A DNA stretch of 64,000 nt from Amycolatopsis nalaikhensis. Its GTDB lineage: Bacteria; Actinomycetota; Actinomycetes; Mycobacteriales; Pseudonocardiaceae. The notes beneath the pieces were generated by a model. The model was given only the letters and a program-made list of their open reading frames with translations, had not been told where the DNA came from and did not search any database. The stretch lies in the NCBI RefSeq assembly GCF_030264295.1, contig NZ_CP127173.1, positions 6,579,501 through 6,643,500 on the forward strand, written 5' to 3'. This document shows positions 34,050-43,279 of this stretch, piece after piece (the stretch's first letter is position 1; each line of letters starts with the position of its first letter). The translations under genes and the position numbers were made by a program.

Positions 34050-35500
34050 TAGCGGGTCTGACCGGCGACGCAGACCTCCGGCTCAGCCTCGCGGGCCGCA
34101 GGGGCGGCGTCGGCCGCCGGAGCCGCCGCTTGGCGCGTGCGGCGCGCCAGCACCACACCGCCCAGCGCCACCGCCGCCAGCAGGAAGCCCGCGCTCACCC
34201 CGTACGCCAGCCGGAACCCGGCCGCCAGCGCCTCCCGGTGGTCCACTCCCGACAGACTCGACGTGCGGGCCGCCGCCACCGAAGCCAGCACCGCCGTGCC
34301 GATCGCCGCCCCCACCTGCTGGGTCGTGTTGATCAGTCCCGATGCGACTCCCGCGTCCGAAGCCGACACCTCCGACATCGCCAGCCCCATCAACGCCGGG
34401 ATCGCCGCGCCCGCGCCGAGGCCCATCAGCAGCAGCGGCGGCAGCACGCCGGTGAAGTAGCCGCCGGAAACGCGGGAAAGCAGCACCAGTCCCACGATCA
34501 CCAGCCCGAGCCCGGACAGCAGCACCGCCCGCGGCCCGAACCGCGCCGACAGCTTGTCCGCGAACCCCAGCGACGCCACCGCGATCACCAGCGGCACCGG
34601 CAGGAACGCGACGCCGGTGCGCAGCGCGTCGAGACCCAGCACCTGCTGCAGGTACAACGCCGTCACGAACTGGAACCCCAGCATCCCGGCCACCATCAGC
34701 ACCATCACCAGGTTGGCGCCGGTGACCGCGCGGATCCGGAACAACCGCAGCGGCAGCAACGGCGTCCGCGCCTTCGCCTGCCGCACCACGAACGCCGCCA
34801 GCAACCCCGCAGCCGCCGCCAACGCGCCCCACACCGCCGACGAAATCGCGTACACGCCCAGCATCACGGCCGCCGTCACCAGGACCGCGCCGAGCACGTC
34901 CAGGCCCGCACGCAGCCCCGTGCCGCGGTCCGGCGCGACCACCCGGACCGCCAGCACCAGCGCCACCACGCCGATCGGCAGGTTGACGTAGAATGTCCAG
35001 TGCCAGCTCAGCGCCTGCGTCAGCGCGCCGCCCGCGATGAGGCCGATCGACGCGCCCGCCGCCTGCGTGAAGCTGTACACCCCGATCGCGCGTGCCCGGG
35101 CTCGCGGCTCCGGGTACATCGTGACGATCATGCCCAGCACCACCGCCGACGCGAGCGCGCCGCCCACTCCTTGTGCGAACCGCGAAACGACCAGGACGCC
35201 CGCGCTCGAGGCCAGCCCCGCGACCAGCGACGCCACCGTGAACAGCGTGAGCCCGGCGAGGAAGACGCGGCGGCGGCCGAGCAGGTCGCCGAGCCGGCCG
35301 GAGATCAGGAGCAAGCCGCCGAACGCGACCAGGTACGCCGTCACGACCCAGGCGAGCCCGGCGGGCGTGAAGCCGAGGTCGGCCTGGATCGCGGGCAGCG
35401 CCACCGCCACGATGCTGCTGTCGAGCACGACCATCAGCGAGGCGGCGCACAGCACCGCCAACGCGAGTCCTCGGGAGCGGATGGGGTAGTTCTCGGCCAT
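34049..35500 (-). CDS. MFS drug-resistance transporter, DHA2/EmrB-QacA type
   Basis: 483 residues from ATG 35500, with GGAGGGG upstream; a start 45 bases earlier is less likely. About 14 helices, with DHA2 motifs: MVVLDSSIVAVALPAIQADL at the N-terminus (motif D1), LGRRRVFLAGL (motif A) and GVGGALASAVVLGMIV. It should expel hydrophobic drugs using the proton gradient. It is divergent from an HxlR regulator, a common pairing in which the regulator represses the pump. Confidence 0.92.
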   Translation of the reverse strand: MAENYPIRSRGLALAVLCAASLMVVLDSSIVAVALPAIQADLGFTPAGLAWVVTAYLVAFGGLLLISGRLGDLLGRRRVFLAGLTLFTVASLVAGLASSAGVLVVSRFAQGVGGALASAVVLGMIVTMYPEPRARARAIGVYSFTQAAGASIGLIAGGALTQALSWHWTFYVNLPIGVVALVLAVRVVAPDRGTGLRAGLDVLGAVLVTAAVMLGVYAISSAVWGALAAAAGLLAAFVVRQAKARTPLLPLRLFRIRAVTGANLVMVLMVAGMLGFQFVTALYLQQVLGLDALRTGVAFLPVPLVIAVASLGFADKLSARFGPRAVLLSGLGLVIVGLVLLSRVSGGYFTGVLPPLLLMGLGAGAAIPALMGLAMSEVSASDAGVASGLINTTQQVGAAIGTAVLASVAAARTSSLSGVDHREALAAGFRLAYGVSAGFLLAAVALGGVVLARRTRQAAAPAADAAPAAREAEPEVCVAGQTR

Positions 35501-35603
35501 GGCAGGCCCCTCCAGGTGAGATCCCCCTGGTCGTCGCCAGGGCACTTCTTGTAACAGTGCCCATCATGTGTGACCATGGAGCCGCCCGGAAGGAGGCACT
35601 TTC

Positions 35604-36005
35604 ATGTCCCAGGGGAACATCGGTGTACCTGTCCAGGCCACGGAGGTGGACCCGGAGAAACTCGACGTCTGCACCGTGCTCGAGGTCATCAACCGGATCA
35701 GCGGCAAGTGGGCGATCGGCATCCTGCTGGAGGCCACGCGCGGCCCGGTGCGCTTCACCGAGCTCGAACGCTCGGTCGAGGGCATCAGCCGCCGGATGCT
35801 GACGCTGACCCTGCGCAACCTCGAGCGCGACGGCCTGCTGGAGCGGACGATCTACCCGACCGTCCCGCCGCGCGTCGAGTACGAGGCCACGCCGATGGCG
35901 AAGGAGCTGTACCAGTCGTTGAACGGCCTGCTCGACTGGGCGACGCGGCACCGCGAGTCGATCGCCGCCGCGCGCGTCGTCTACGACAGCAAGATCGACG
36001 GCTGA
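35604..36005 (+). CDS. HxlR-family transcriptional regulator
   Basis: 133 residues. Winged-helix sequence typical of HxlR: ISGKWAIGILLEATRGPVRF, then ELERSVEGISRRMLTLTLRN and DGLLERTIYPTVPPRVEYE. The conserved CxVxxxL-type Cys (KLDVCTVLEV) is present, which in some relatives senses oxidants or electrophiles. Divergent from the MFS gene, with about 100 bases shared upstream, so it probably regulates that gene. Confidence 0.9.
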   Translation: MSQGNIGVPVQATEVDPEKLDVCTVLEVINRISGKWAIGILLEATRGPVRFTELERSVEGISRRMLTLTLRNLERDGLLERTIYPTVPPRVEYEATPMAKELYQSLNGLLDWATRHRESIAAARVVYDSKIDG

Positions 36006-36012
36006 ACGCCGA

Positions 36013-36056
36013 ACGGGCCGCCGCGCGAGGTCGGGGAAACTCGCGCGACGGCCCGT
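36013..36056. terminator. Long hairpin between convergent hxlR-type and dctA genes
   Basis: ACGGGCCG then CGCGCGAG (36013-36029) pairs with CTCGCGCG and CGGCCCGT (36040-36056), 16 pairs with one mismatch and a 10-base loop. Eight bases after the regulator stop and 41 before the dctA stop: bidirectional terminator. Confidence 0.8.
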
Positions 36057-36097
36057 GGTGGCTCGTGCTCAGCGGGGGCATGAGCACGAACGCCGGG

Positions 36098-37444
36098 TTA
36101 CTTCGCCGTGGCCGGTTCGGGGTCCGGCTGCCGTTCCTCGTCGACCATCGTCGCTTCGTCGAAGGGCGCCTGCCCGGCGAACACGCGCTGGGCCTGTTCG
36201 CGGTCGAACTCCTTCGTCCAGTTTCCGATGAGGACGGTCGCGACGGCGTTGCCCGCGAAGTTGGTCAGCGCGCGGGCTTCCGACATGAACCGGTCGATGC
36301 CGAGGATGAAGCCGACGCCGTTGACCAGTTCCGGCCGGTGCGACTGCAGGCCGCTGGCCAGGGTCGCGATGCCCGAGCCGCTGACCCCCGCCGCACCCTT
36401 CGACGCGATGATCATGAAGACCAGCAGGCCGATCTGCGCGCCGAGCGACAGCGGCTCGTCCTGCGCGGCGGCGATGAACAGCGTCGCCATGGTCAGGTAG
36501 ATCGCCGTGCCGTCCAGGTTGAACGAGTAGCCGGTCGGCACCGTGATGCCGACGACCGACTTGTTGACGCCGAGGTGCTCCATCTTCGCGATCAGCCGCG
36601 GCAGCGCCGACTCCGACGACGACGTCGAGAGGATCAGCAGGAACTCGCGGCCGAGGTAGCGCAGCAGGTGCCAGATGTTCACGCGGGCGCCGAGCCACAG
36701 CACGATCCCGAGGATGACGAACACGAACACGAGGCAGGTCACGTAGAACCCGATCATGATGACCGCGAGGCTCTTCAGCGCCGCCCAGCCGGTCGCGCCG
36801 ACCACCGCGGCGATGGCGCCGAACGCGCCGATCGGGGCGGCCCACATGATCATCGCCAGGACGCGGAAGACCAGGCGCTGGAGGTGCTCGACGCCGCGCA
36901 GGATCGGCGCGCCCTTCGCGCCCAGCTTCTGCAGCGCGAACCCGACGAGCAGGGCGACCAGCAGCGTCTGCAGGACCTGGCCTTCGGTGAACGCGGACAC
37001 GAGCGTCTTCGGGATGATGTGGAGCAGGAAGTCGACCGGGCCTTCGGCGCCGGTGGCGGACTTCTGGACGCTCTTCACGTCGGCGGGGTTGAGGTGCAGC
37101 CCTTCGCCCGGGTGCAGGATGTTGCCGACCACGAGGCCGATGGCCAGCGCGAAGGTCGACATGACGATGAAGTAGACCAGCGCCATCACCCCGACCTTGC
37201 CGACCTTGGCCGCTTTCGCGACCGAGCCGACGCCGATGACGATGGTGCAGAAGATGATGGGGGAGATCATCATCTTGATCAGGTTGACGAAGCCGTCGCC
37301 GAGGGGCTTGAGGCCCTTGGCGAAGCCGGGGAAGAGGAAGCCCACCAGGATCCCGAGCAAGACCGCGACGATCACGGCCAGGTACAGGTAGTGGGTCTTG
37401 TCCCGCTTGCGCGGGGTCTCCTCGGTGGTCGGTGGGGTCGGCAC
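36098..37444 (-). CDS. dctA: C4-dicarboxylate:cation symporter (DctA)
   Basis: 448 residues from GTG 37444, with GGAGG six bases upstream. Glutamate-transporter-family topology with the Ser-rich reentrant loop STSSSESALPRL, the NLDGTAIYLT motif (VPTGYSFNLDGTAIY) and VSGSGIATLA. It imports succinate, fumarate or malate with protons or Na+. Next to it, divergently, lies a DcuS/CitA-type sensor kinase and response regulator, the classical arrangement for dicarboxylate-induced uptake. Confidence 0.93.
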   Translation of the reverse strand: MPTPPTTEETPRKRDKTHYLYLAVIVAVLLGILVGFLFPGFAKGLKPLGDGFVNLIKMMISPIIFCTIVIGVGSVAKAAKVGKVGVMALVYFIVMSTFALAIGLVVGNILHPGEGLHLNPADVKSVQKSATGAEGPVDFLLHIIPKTLVSAFTEGQVLQTLLVALLVGFALQKLGAKGAPILRGVEHLQRLVFRVLAMIMWAAPIGAFGAIAAVVGATGWAALKSLAVIMIGFYVTCLVFVFVILGIVLWLGARVNIWHLLRYLGREFLLILSTSSSESALPRLIAKMEHLGVNKSVVGITVPTGYSFNLDGTAIYLTMATLFIAAAQDEPLSLGAQIGLLVFMIIASKGAAGVSGSGIATLASGLQSHRPELVNGVGFILGIDRFMSEARALTNFAGNAVATVLIGNWTKEFDREQAQRVFAGQAPFDEATMVDEERQPDPEPATAK

Positions 37445-37602
37445 CGTTGCCTCCAGCTCAGGGGTGTTCCAGGTTGCGGCACACTGTAGGCGCACTCCGG
37501 TGATCCGGCTCACTTGTGTTCATTGAGTTCGCGCGGGCGCCGCACCGTCCCCTTCGGACACCGGCCGCGCGGGTGTGCTGGTATGAGGAGGTGCCCCCGA
37601 CG

Positions 37603-39178
37603 ATGCGGTCCCGCTGGAGCCTCGCCCGTCAGCTGCTCGTGCTGCAGCTGGCGGTGCTCTGCGTGCTCGCCGGAGCCGGGATCACCTTCGCCTACCTCGA
37701 CGCGCGGCGGGCGGTGGACGAGAACGCGCGCGACCAGGTCCGCGCGATCGCCTCGGCGGTGGCCGACGCGCCGACCGTCGCGGCCGCCGCGGCGACGCCG
37801 AACCCGAGCGCGACGCTGCAGCCGTTCGCCATCCGCGTGCAGGCCGACACCGGCGTCGACTTCATCACGATCATGAGCCCGGCCGGGATCCGGTACACGC
37901 ACCCGAACCCGGCGCTGATCGGCCAGCACTACATCGGGACCATCGAGCAGGCGCAGCACGGGCGGGAGCTGCACGGAGACCTACACCGGCTCGCTCGGCC
38001 CGTCGGTGCGCACGGTCGTCCCGGTGTTCGGGCCGGGGCAGCGGGTGGTCGCGCTGGTCGCCGTCGGGATCACCGTCGCGGCGATCTCGGCCGAGCTGCG
38101 GGAGCGGTTGTGGCCGCTGTTCGGGGTCGCCGGCGCGGTGCTGCTGGTCGGCGCGCTCGGCGGCTGGCTGATCAGCGCGCGGCTGCGGCGCCAGACCCGC
38201 GGGATCGCGCCGGACGAGCTGAGCAACCTGTTCGAGTACCACGAGGCCGTGCTGCACTCGGTGCGCGAAGGGGTGCTGCTGGTCGGCCGGGACGGGCGGA
38301 TCGGGCTGTGCAACGACGGCGCGCGCACGCTGCTCGGCCTCGGCGAAGACCCGGTGGGGCGCGACCTGACGTCGCTGGGGCTGCCGGAGGAACTGGCGAA
38401 GGCGTTCACCTCGGCCGAAAACCGGGCCGAGGAGCTGCACCTGACCGACGCGCGGGTGCTGCTGGTGAGCACGACCGCCGTCCGCTCGGGCGGGCGGGCG
38501 CAGGGCACCGTCGTGGTCCTGCGTGACCACACGGAGCTGCAGACGCTGACCGGCGAGCTGACCACCGCCCGCGGCCTCGCGGAGGCGTTGCGGTCGCAGG
38601 CGCACGAGGCCGCGAACCGGCTGCACACGGTCGTTTCCCTGGTGGAGATCGGCAAACCCGAGCAGGCGGTCGAGTTCGCGACGGCCGAGCTCGCGCTGGC
38701 CCAGGAGCTGACCGACCGCGTCGTCGGCGCCGTCGCCGAGCCGGTGCTGGCCGCGTTGCTGCTGGGCAAGGCCGCCGAAGCGAGCGAGCGCGGAGTCGAG
38801 CTGACGATCACGCCCGACACGGTGATCGACGACGTCGACCTCGGGGTGGCGTCGCGGGATCTGGTGACGATCCTCGGCAACCTGATCGACAACGGCCTCG
38901 ACGCGGCGGTGAGCGGCACCGGCCACCCGAAGGTCGTCGTCACGGCCCGCGCCGACGAAGACGGACTGCTGTTGCGCGTGGCCGACACCGGGCCGGGCGT
39001 CCCGGAGGACGCGGACGTCTTCCGCCGCGGGTGGTCGACGAAGGCGGAGGACGGCCACGGGCTGGGGCTGGCGCTGGTGGGCCAGGCGGTGCGCCGCTAT
39101 GGCGGCACGGTCGACGTCGGCCACGACGACGGCGCGGTGTTCACGGTCCGGCTCCCGCGACGGGAGGCGGGCCGGTGA
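37603..39178 (+). pseudogene. DcuS/CitA-type sensor histidine kinase, split by a +1 frameshift
   Basis: The gene starts at ATG 37603. Frame one encodes the first membrane helix (RQLLVLQLAVLCVLAGAGIT) and most of a periplasmic sCache/PDC-like sensor (TIMSPAGIRYTHPNP). At about 37971 the frame shifts: GAGCTGCACGGAG would read E-L-T-E-T-Y if one base were removed. The other frame continues to 39178 with GSLGPSVRTVVPVFGPGQ, a second helix, a PAS domain (GVLLVGRDGRIGLCNDGA), a SpoOB-type H-box (QAHEAANRLHT), N-box (LGNLIDNGLDA) and G-boxes (DTGPGVPE, GHGLGLALV). The kinase would sense external dicarboxylates. Sequencing error or true inactivation cannot be told apart; the total length is 3n+1. Confidence 0.85.
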
Positions 39179-39843
39179 TCCGGGTGCTGGTGGTGGAGGA
39201 CGAGCCGGTGGCCGCCGAGGCCCACCGCGTGTACGTCGAGCGCCTGCCGGGGTTTTCGGTGGCGGGGGTGGTCCACTCGGGCGGCGAGGCACTGCGGTTC
39301 TGCGAGCGCGACCCGGTCGACCTGGTGCTGCTGGACTTCTACCTGCCGGACACGCACGGCCTGGCGGTGTGCCGGTCGTTGCGCGCGGCGGGGCTGCCGA
39401 TCGACGTGATCGCGGTGACGTCGGCCCGTGACCTCGCGCTGGTGAAGGCCGCGGTGTCGGTCGGGGTGGTGCAGTACCTGCTCAAGCCGTTCACGTTCGC
39501 GACGTTGCGGGAAAAGCTGGAGCGCTACGCGGAGTTCCGCGACGCGTCCGGTGAGGTGACGGGCCAGGCGGAGATCGACCGGGCTCTGGGGGCGTTGCGC
39601 ACGACGGAGCAGCCGCCGTTGCCGAAGGGGATGAGCGTCCAGACGCTGGAGGCGATCCGGGACGCGCTGTCGGGAGCGGCGGAGGGGTTGTCGGCGGGCG
39701 CGGCGGCGAGCGCGATCGGCGCGTCCCGGGTGACGGCCCGGCGGTACCTGGAGTACTTGGCGGACAACGGCATGGCCCAGCGCGAGCCGCACTACGGCCA
39801 GGTCGGGCGGCCCGAGGTCTGGTACCGGCTCACTCGCGTATAA
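39175..39843 (+). CDS. Response regulator of CitB/DcuR type
   Basis: 222 residues, GTG overlapping the kinase stop (GTGA). Receiver domain: VVEDEPVAAEAHRVYVERL, phosphoacceptor Asp in LVLLDFYLPD (about residue 55), Thr/Ser in VTSARD and Lys in LLKPFTF. C-terminal HTH of the DcuR kind (GAAASAIGASRVTARRYLEY). It should activate dctA in response to the adjacent kinase. The regulator itself is intact. Confidence 0.92.
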   Translation: MIRVLVVEDEPVAAEAHRVYVERLPGFSVAGVVHSGGEALRFCERDPVDLVLLDFYLPDTHGLAVCRSLRAAGLPIDVIAVTSARDLALVKAAVSVGVVQYLLKPFTFATLREKLERYAEFRDASGEVTGQAEIDRALGALRTTEQPPLPKGMSVQTLEAIRDALSGAAEGLSAGAAASAIGASRVTARRYLEYLADNGMAQREPHYGQVGRPEVWYRLTRV

Positions 39844-39847
39844 CGAC

Positions 39848-40516
39848 TTACAACCGGTCGCTCAGGAGTCCGGCGAGCTTGGTGTAGACCTCGGGCGCGA
39901 AGGGGCGCATGTCGAGTTCGGCCAGCCGCGTCTGGCCGTGCGACTTCTTCACGACCAGCAGCATCACGTCACCGTATCCGCGGCCGTTGCCGGCCTCGTT
40001 GTCGTTCAGCTTGCAGGTGCGCGTGGTGCCGTCCACGCCCGCGATCGGCGTCGCCGGCTCCACGCACGGCTTGGTCCACTCCCTGACCAGCGCCGGAACC
40101 TGCCCGGTGCCCGGGACGACCGTGATGTACAGGTCGAACAGCTGGCGGCCGCCGGTCCGGCTGGCGTAGTTGCAGTGGTAGGTCGTGGCGCCCTGCTGCG
40201 AACTCGGCGCCTCTTCGACCGCGTAGGTGTCCAGGACGACGCCCATCGCGGCACTCGACTCGGTCACGCCGAGGAACGGGCAGGCCGAGGTCACCTTCGC
40301 CGGCGAGTGCGGCGGCGGTGGCTGCGGTGTCGTCGGCGGCCGCGAGCCCGGGCCCGGCCCCAGCGCGGGCGCCTCGGACGACGGCCGGTCCGTCGCCGGA
40401 CGCGTCGACGTGGCCGTGGCCGTGGTCGTCGGCGGCGCGACCGGCGCCGGTGCCGAACACGCGGTCAGCAGGGCCAGCGCACCGGCCGTGAGCAGGATTC
40501 CCCCTCGTTTCCCCAT
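39848..40516 (-). CDS. Hypothetical lipoprotein (DUF3558-like)
   Basis: 222 residues from ATG 40516. Lipoprotein signal with lipobox LLTAC (Cys about residue 20), a Pro/Thr-rich linker to about residue 75, then a domain with ACPFLGVTESSAAMG, a Cys in YHCNYAS and another in TRTCKLND. The layout recalls DUF3558 lipoproteins of Actinobacteria, which I propose with reserve. Attached to the outer face of the membrane; function unknown. Confidence 0.7.
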   Translation of the reverse strand: MGKRGGILLTAGALALLTACSAPAPVAPPTTTATATSTRPATDRPSSEAPALGPGPGSRPPTTPQPPPPHSPAKVTSACPFLGVTESSAAMGVVLDTYAVEEAPSSQQGATTYHCNYASRTGGRQLFDLYITVVPGTGQVPALVREWTKPCVEPATPIAGVDGTTRTCKLNDNEAGNGRGYGDVMLLVVKKSHGQTRLAELDMRPFAPEVYTKLAGLLSDRL

Positions 40517-40579
40517 TTCGCGAGGATAGCCCGACTTCCGGCGGTTCCGGCGGCATTTCGGGTGCGGTAGACCGGGACC

Positions 40580-42325
40580 ATGACGAAGTGGGCCGGATTG
40601 GCCGCCGCCGTTGTCCTGGGCCTCGGGCTCGCCGTCCCCGCGCAAGCCGCCGAACCGGCCACCACCATCACCGACGTCCAGGTCACCGGTCCCGTCGCGC
40701 AGCGGTTCAACCTCGTCGTCCTCGGGGACGGCTACACCGCCGCCGAGCAGCCCAAGTTCCTCGACGACGTCCGGCGGCACGTCGACACCCTCTGGTCGCT
40801 CGAACCCTTCAAGTCCTACCGCTCCTACTTCAACGTCTACGCCGTCGGGATCGCCTCGCCCGAGTCCGGTGTGGACTGTGACCCCGCGCTCGACGCCCCA
40901 CGCCGGGACACCCCGCTGGACATGGGTTTCTGGGGCGGGTGCAACGCCCAGAGCGTCCAGCGCCTCCTGACCGTCGACGACGAAGCCGCCCAGCGGTACG
41001 CCGATCTCGTGCCCGGCACCACCCGGGCGAACCGGCAGATCCTGGCCCTCGGCAACAGCGGTACCTACGGCGGCGCGGGCGGCACCTACGCGACGGCGTC
41101 CGGTGGCAACGCCCTTTCCGCGCTCATCTCACCGCACGAACTGGGCCATTCGCTCGGCGGCCTCGACGACGAGTACGACTACTACGCCCGCGCCGTTCCC
41201 GGTGGCGCCTACGAAGGCGGCGAGTCCGGCTCGATCCACCACACCCTGCTGACCGAACAACAAATGCGCGACCAGCACGCGAAGTGGTGGCGCTGGCTGG
41301 GCGAACCCAGCGAGTCCGGCGGACGGATCGGCCGCTTCGAAGGCGGGCTCTACACCCAGACCGGCGTCTGGCGGCCCAGCGCGCACTCGATGATGAAGAC
41401 CCTCGGCTACGCCTTCGACCAGGTCGGCCGCGAACGCATGACGCGGCGGATCTCGGCGAAGGTGCCGCTGATCAGCGGCGGCACCCCGGAAGGGACGATC
41501 GGCGCCGACGGTGTCGTCGGTGTCCGCACGATGCACCCCGTCAGCCACCGCCTGGACGTCACCTGGACCCTCGACGGCGTTCGCCTGCGCGGCCGGGAAG
41601 CCGTCGACCTGCGGAAGGTGCCCGTCAAGCCGGGCAGGCACACGCTCGTCGCCAAGGTCACCGACCCGACGCCGTTCGTCCGCGACCCCGCCGTCCGGCC
41701 GACCGCCACCCGCACCTGGACCGTCGACACGAGCGTCGGCACGCCACCCGCGAACGGCCCGGCGGTCGTCGCCTCGACGCCGACCACGCGGCCCGTCGGC
41801 GGCCACGACGTCGTCTACGTCGAAACCGGTGACCCGGCCGCGGAAGTCCGCTGGACCCTCGACGGGAAACGGGCCGGGACCGGCCCCGACTTCGCGCTCG
41901 ACGAGTCACGCGGGACGCACACCCTCACCGCGAAGGCCGGCGGCACGACCCTGACCTGGACGGTCGACGCGACCGGCCCGGCGACCACCGCCGAGTTGCC
42001 GCCCGCCGCGAACAACGTCTTCCACGGCTCCTTCACGATGCGCCTCACCCCGTCCGACGGCCTGGCCGAGTTCCGCGTCGACGGCGACGGCTGGCACAGG
42101 TACTACGGCTGGCCGACCGACCCGGCCGCGCCGTACCTGTTCACGGCACGCGGCACCGAGATCGACGGCTTGGCCTACGGCAACCTCGGCACGGGCGGGC
42201 TCACCGTCTCGCCGTTCGCCGACCGGAAGCCGGGTTACGGGCGTCACCGCATCGAGTACCGGTCAATCGACGAAGCGGGCAACGTCGGCCCGACGCGCTC
42301 GGTCACGGTGACGCTGTTGCCGTAA
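40580..42325 (+). CDS. Secreted M64 (IgA peptidase) family metallopeptidase
   Basis: 581 residues. Signal peptide (LAAAVVLGLGLAVPAQAAEP, cleavage after AQA near residue 21). The M64 core shows NLVVLGDGYTAAEQ near the N-terminus, GGAGGTYATASGG, and the zinc motif SPHELGHSLGGLDDEYDYY (HExxH near residue 190, third ligand downstream). The C-terminal half has Ig-like segments (VTWTLDGVRLRG, RWTLDGKRAGTG). M64 enzymes cleave IgA in Clostridium; in a soil actinomycete it is probably a general extracellular protease. Confidence 0.9.
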   Translation: MTKWAGLAAAVVLGLGLAVPAQAAEPATTITDVQVTGPVAQRFNLVVLGDGYTAAEQPKFLDDVRRHVDTLWSLEPFKSYRSYFNVYAVGIASPESGVDCDPALDAPRRDTPLDMGFWGGCNAQSVQRLLTVDDEAAQRYADLVPGTTRANRQILALGNSGTYGGAGGTYATASGGNALSALISPHELGHSLGGLDDEYDYYARAVPGGAYEGGESGSIHHTLLTEQQMRDQHAKWWRWLGEPSESGGRIGRFEGGLYTQTGVWRPSAHSMMKTLGYAFDQVGRERMTRRISAKVPLISGGTPEGTIGADGVVGVRTMHPVSHRLDVTWTLDGVRLRGREAVDLRKVPVKPGRHTLVAKVTDPTPFVRDPAVRPTATRTWTVDTSVGTPPANGPAVVASTPTTRPVGGHDVVYVETGDPAAEVRWTLDGKRAGTGPDFALDESRGTHTLTAKAGGTTLTWTVDATGPATTAELPPAANNVFHGSFTMRLTPSDGLAEFRVDGDGWHRYYGWPTDPAAPYLFTARGTEIDGLAYGNLGTGGLTVSPFADRKPGYGRHRIEYRSIDEAGNVGPTRSVTVTLLP

Positions 42326-42360
42326 AATGGGTCGCGCGCCCGACGTCGTGGCTTGTAGGG
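42324..42360 (+). promoter_or_regulatory. Candidate WhiB7-type promoter of the erm leader
   Basis: An AT-rich patch (TAAAAT at 42323-42328) lies just upstream of the -35 position, and TAGGGT at 42355-42360 fits a -10 for a transcript starting at or near the leader ATG at 42370. WhiB7-dependent antibiotic-resistance promoters have this AT-rich patch. The -35 hexamer itself is weak, as expected for activator-dependent promoters. Pattern-based. Confidence 0.4.
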
Positions 42361-42369
42361 TCCGCGGCC

Positions 42370-42432
42370 ATGGGAACTTTGTGGATGCCCGCCTGCGGGC
42401 GTCAGTCTTTGCCGCGTGACCGCCGCGCCTGA
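42370..42432 (+). CDS. Leader peptide upstream of the erm-type gene
   Basis: 20 codons: MGTLWMPACGRQSLPRDRRA, ATG 42370 to TGA 42432, 114 bases before the methyltransferase start. Erm genes are commonly controlled by a short leader peptide at which drug-stalled ribosomes alter mRNA folding. Hairpins nearby support this: CGCGCC/GGCGCG around the leader stop and the 8-bp stem at 42482-42517. No strong ribosome binding site; translation may be leaderless. Confidence 0.5.
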   Translation: MGTLWMPACGRQSLPRDRRA

Positions 42433-42481
42433 CGGCGCGCTCCGCTGCAGACCCGATCGCGCCGTACTCCCGGATGCCCCG

Positions 42482-42517
42482 GCACCCGGAGACGGTCGAA
42501 GTGACCCTTCCGGGTGC
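42482..42517 (+). promoter_or_regulatory. Possible attenuator hairpin before the erm-type gene
   Basis: GCACCCGG (42482-42489) pairs with CCGGGTGC (42510-42517). It ends 29 bases before the GTG of the methyltransferase gene and lies in the leader transcript. Confidence 0.45.
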
Positions 42518-42546
42518 TCCATTCCGCACGTCTGGAGTACCTTCCC

Positions 42547-43278
42547 GTGTCCCGTCCAGTGCACGGCGGCCGTCACGAACTCGGCCAGAACTTCCTGCAC
42601 CACACCCCGACCATCGACCGGATCGTCCGGCTCGTGCGCGAGACGGACGGCCCCGTCCTCGAGATCGGCGCCGGTGACGGTGCGCTCACCAAGCACCTCG
42701 CGGCGCTCGGGCGCGACGTCCTGGCCGTCGACCTCGACGAGCACCGCGTGCACCGGCTCCGGCGTCGCCTGCCGTCGGTGGCCGTGGTCCGCGCCGACGC
42801 CCTCCGGGTCCCGCTGGACCGGCCGGTCGTGGTGGGCAACCTGCCGTTCCACCTGACCACGCCGATCCTGCGCCGGCTCCTCGCCGACGGCGGCTGGACC
42901 GACGCCGTCCTGCTGACCCAGTGGGAGGTCGCCCGCAAGCGCGCGGGTGTCGGCGGGCGCACGATGCTGACCGCGCAGACCGCGCCCTGGTTCGACTTCA
43001 CCCTGCACGGGCGCGTCCCGGCCGCCGGGTTCCGGCCGAAGCCGAGCGTGGACGGCGGGCTGCTCACGGTGTCCCGGCGGCGGTTCCCGCTCGTCGACCC
43101 CGCCGAGCGGGCCGCTTACGAACGGTTCGTGCGCGCGGTGTTCACCGGCCGCGGCCGGGGCATCGCGCAGATCCTGCCGAAACCCCGGCACCGGGCCATG
43201 CGGGCCGCCGGGATCCCGCCGACGGCCTTGCCACGCGACCTCACCCCGCGGCAGTGGGCAGCGTTGTGGAACGGCTGA
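42547..43278 (+). CDS. erm: Erm-type 23S rRNA (adenine-N6) methyltransferase
   Basis: 243 residues, GTG start. N-terminus RHELGQNFLHHTPTIDRIV is the Erm/KsgA signature; SAM motif I is LEIGAGDGALTKHL; the catalytic motif is NLPFHLTTPILRR (NxPF). Then TQWEVARKRAGVGG and the C-terminal RGRGIAQIL. Erm enzymes methylate A2058 of 23S rRNA and give macrolide-lincosamide-streptogramin B resistance. No antibiotic biosynthesis genes are in the window, so this is probably intrinsic resistance. The leader peptide upstream suggests drug-inducible expression. Confidence 0.92.
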   Translation: MSRPVHGGRHELGQNFLHHTPTIDRIVRLVRETDGPVLEIGAGDGALTKHLAALGRDVLAVDLDEHRVHRLRRRLPSVAVVRADALRVPLDRPVVVGNLPFHLTTPILRRLLADGGWTDAVLLTQWEVARKRAGVGGRTMLTAQTAPWFDFTLHGRVPAAGFRPKPSVDGGLLTVSRRRFPLVDPAERAAYERFVRAVFTGRGRGIAQILPKPRHRAMRAAGIPPTALPRDLTPRQWAALWNG

Positions 43279-43279
43279 C

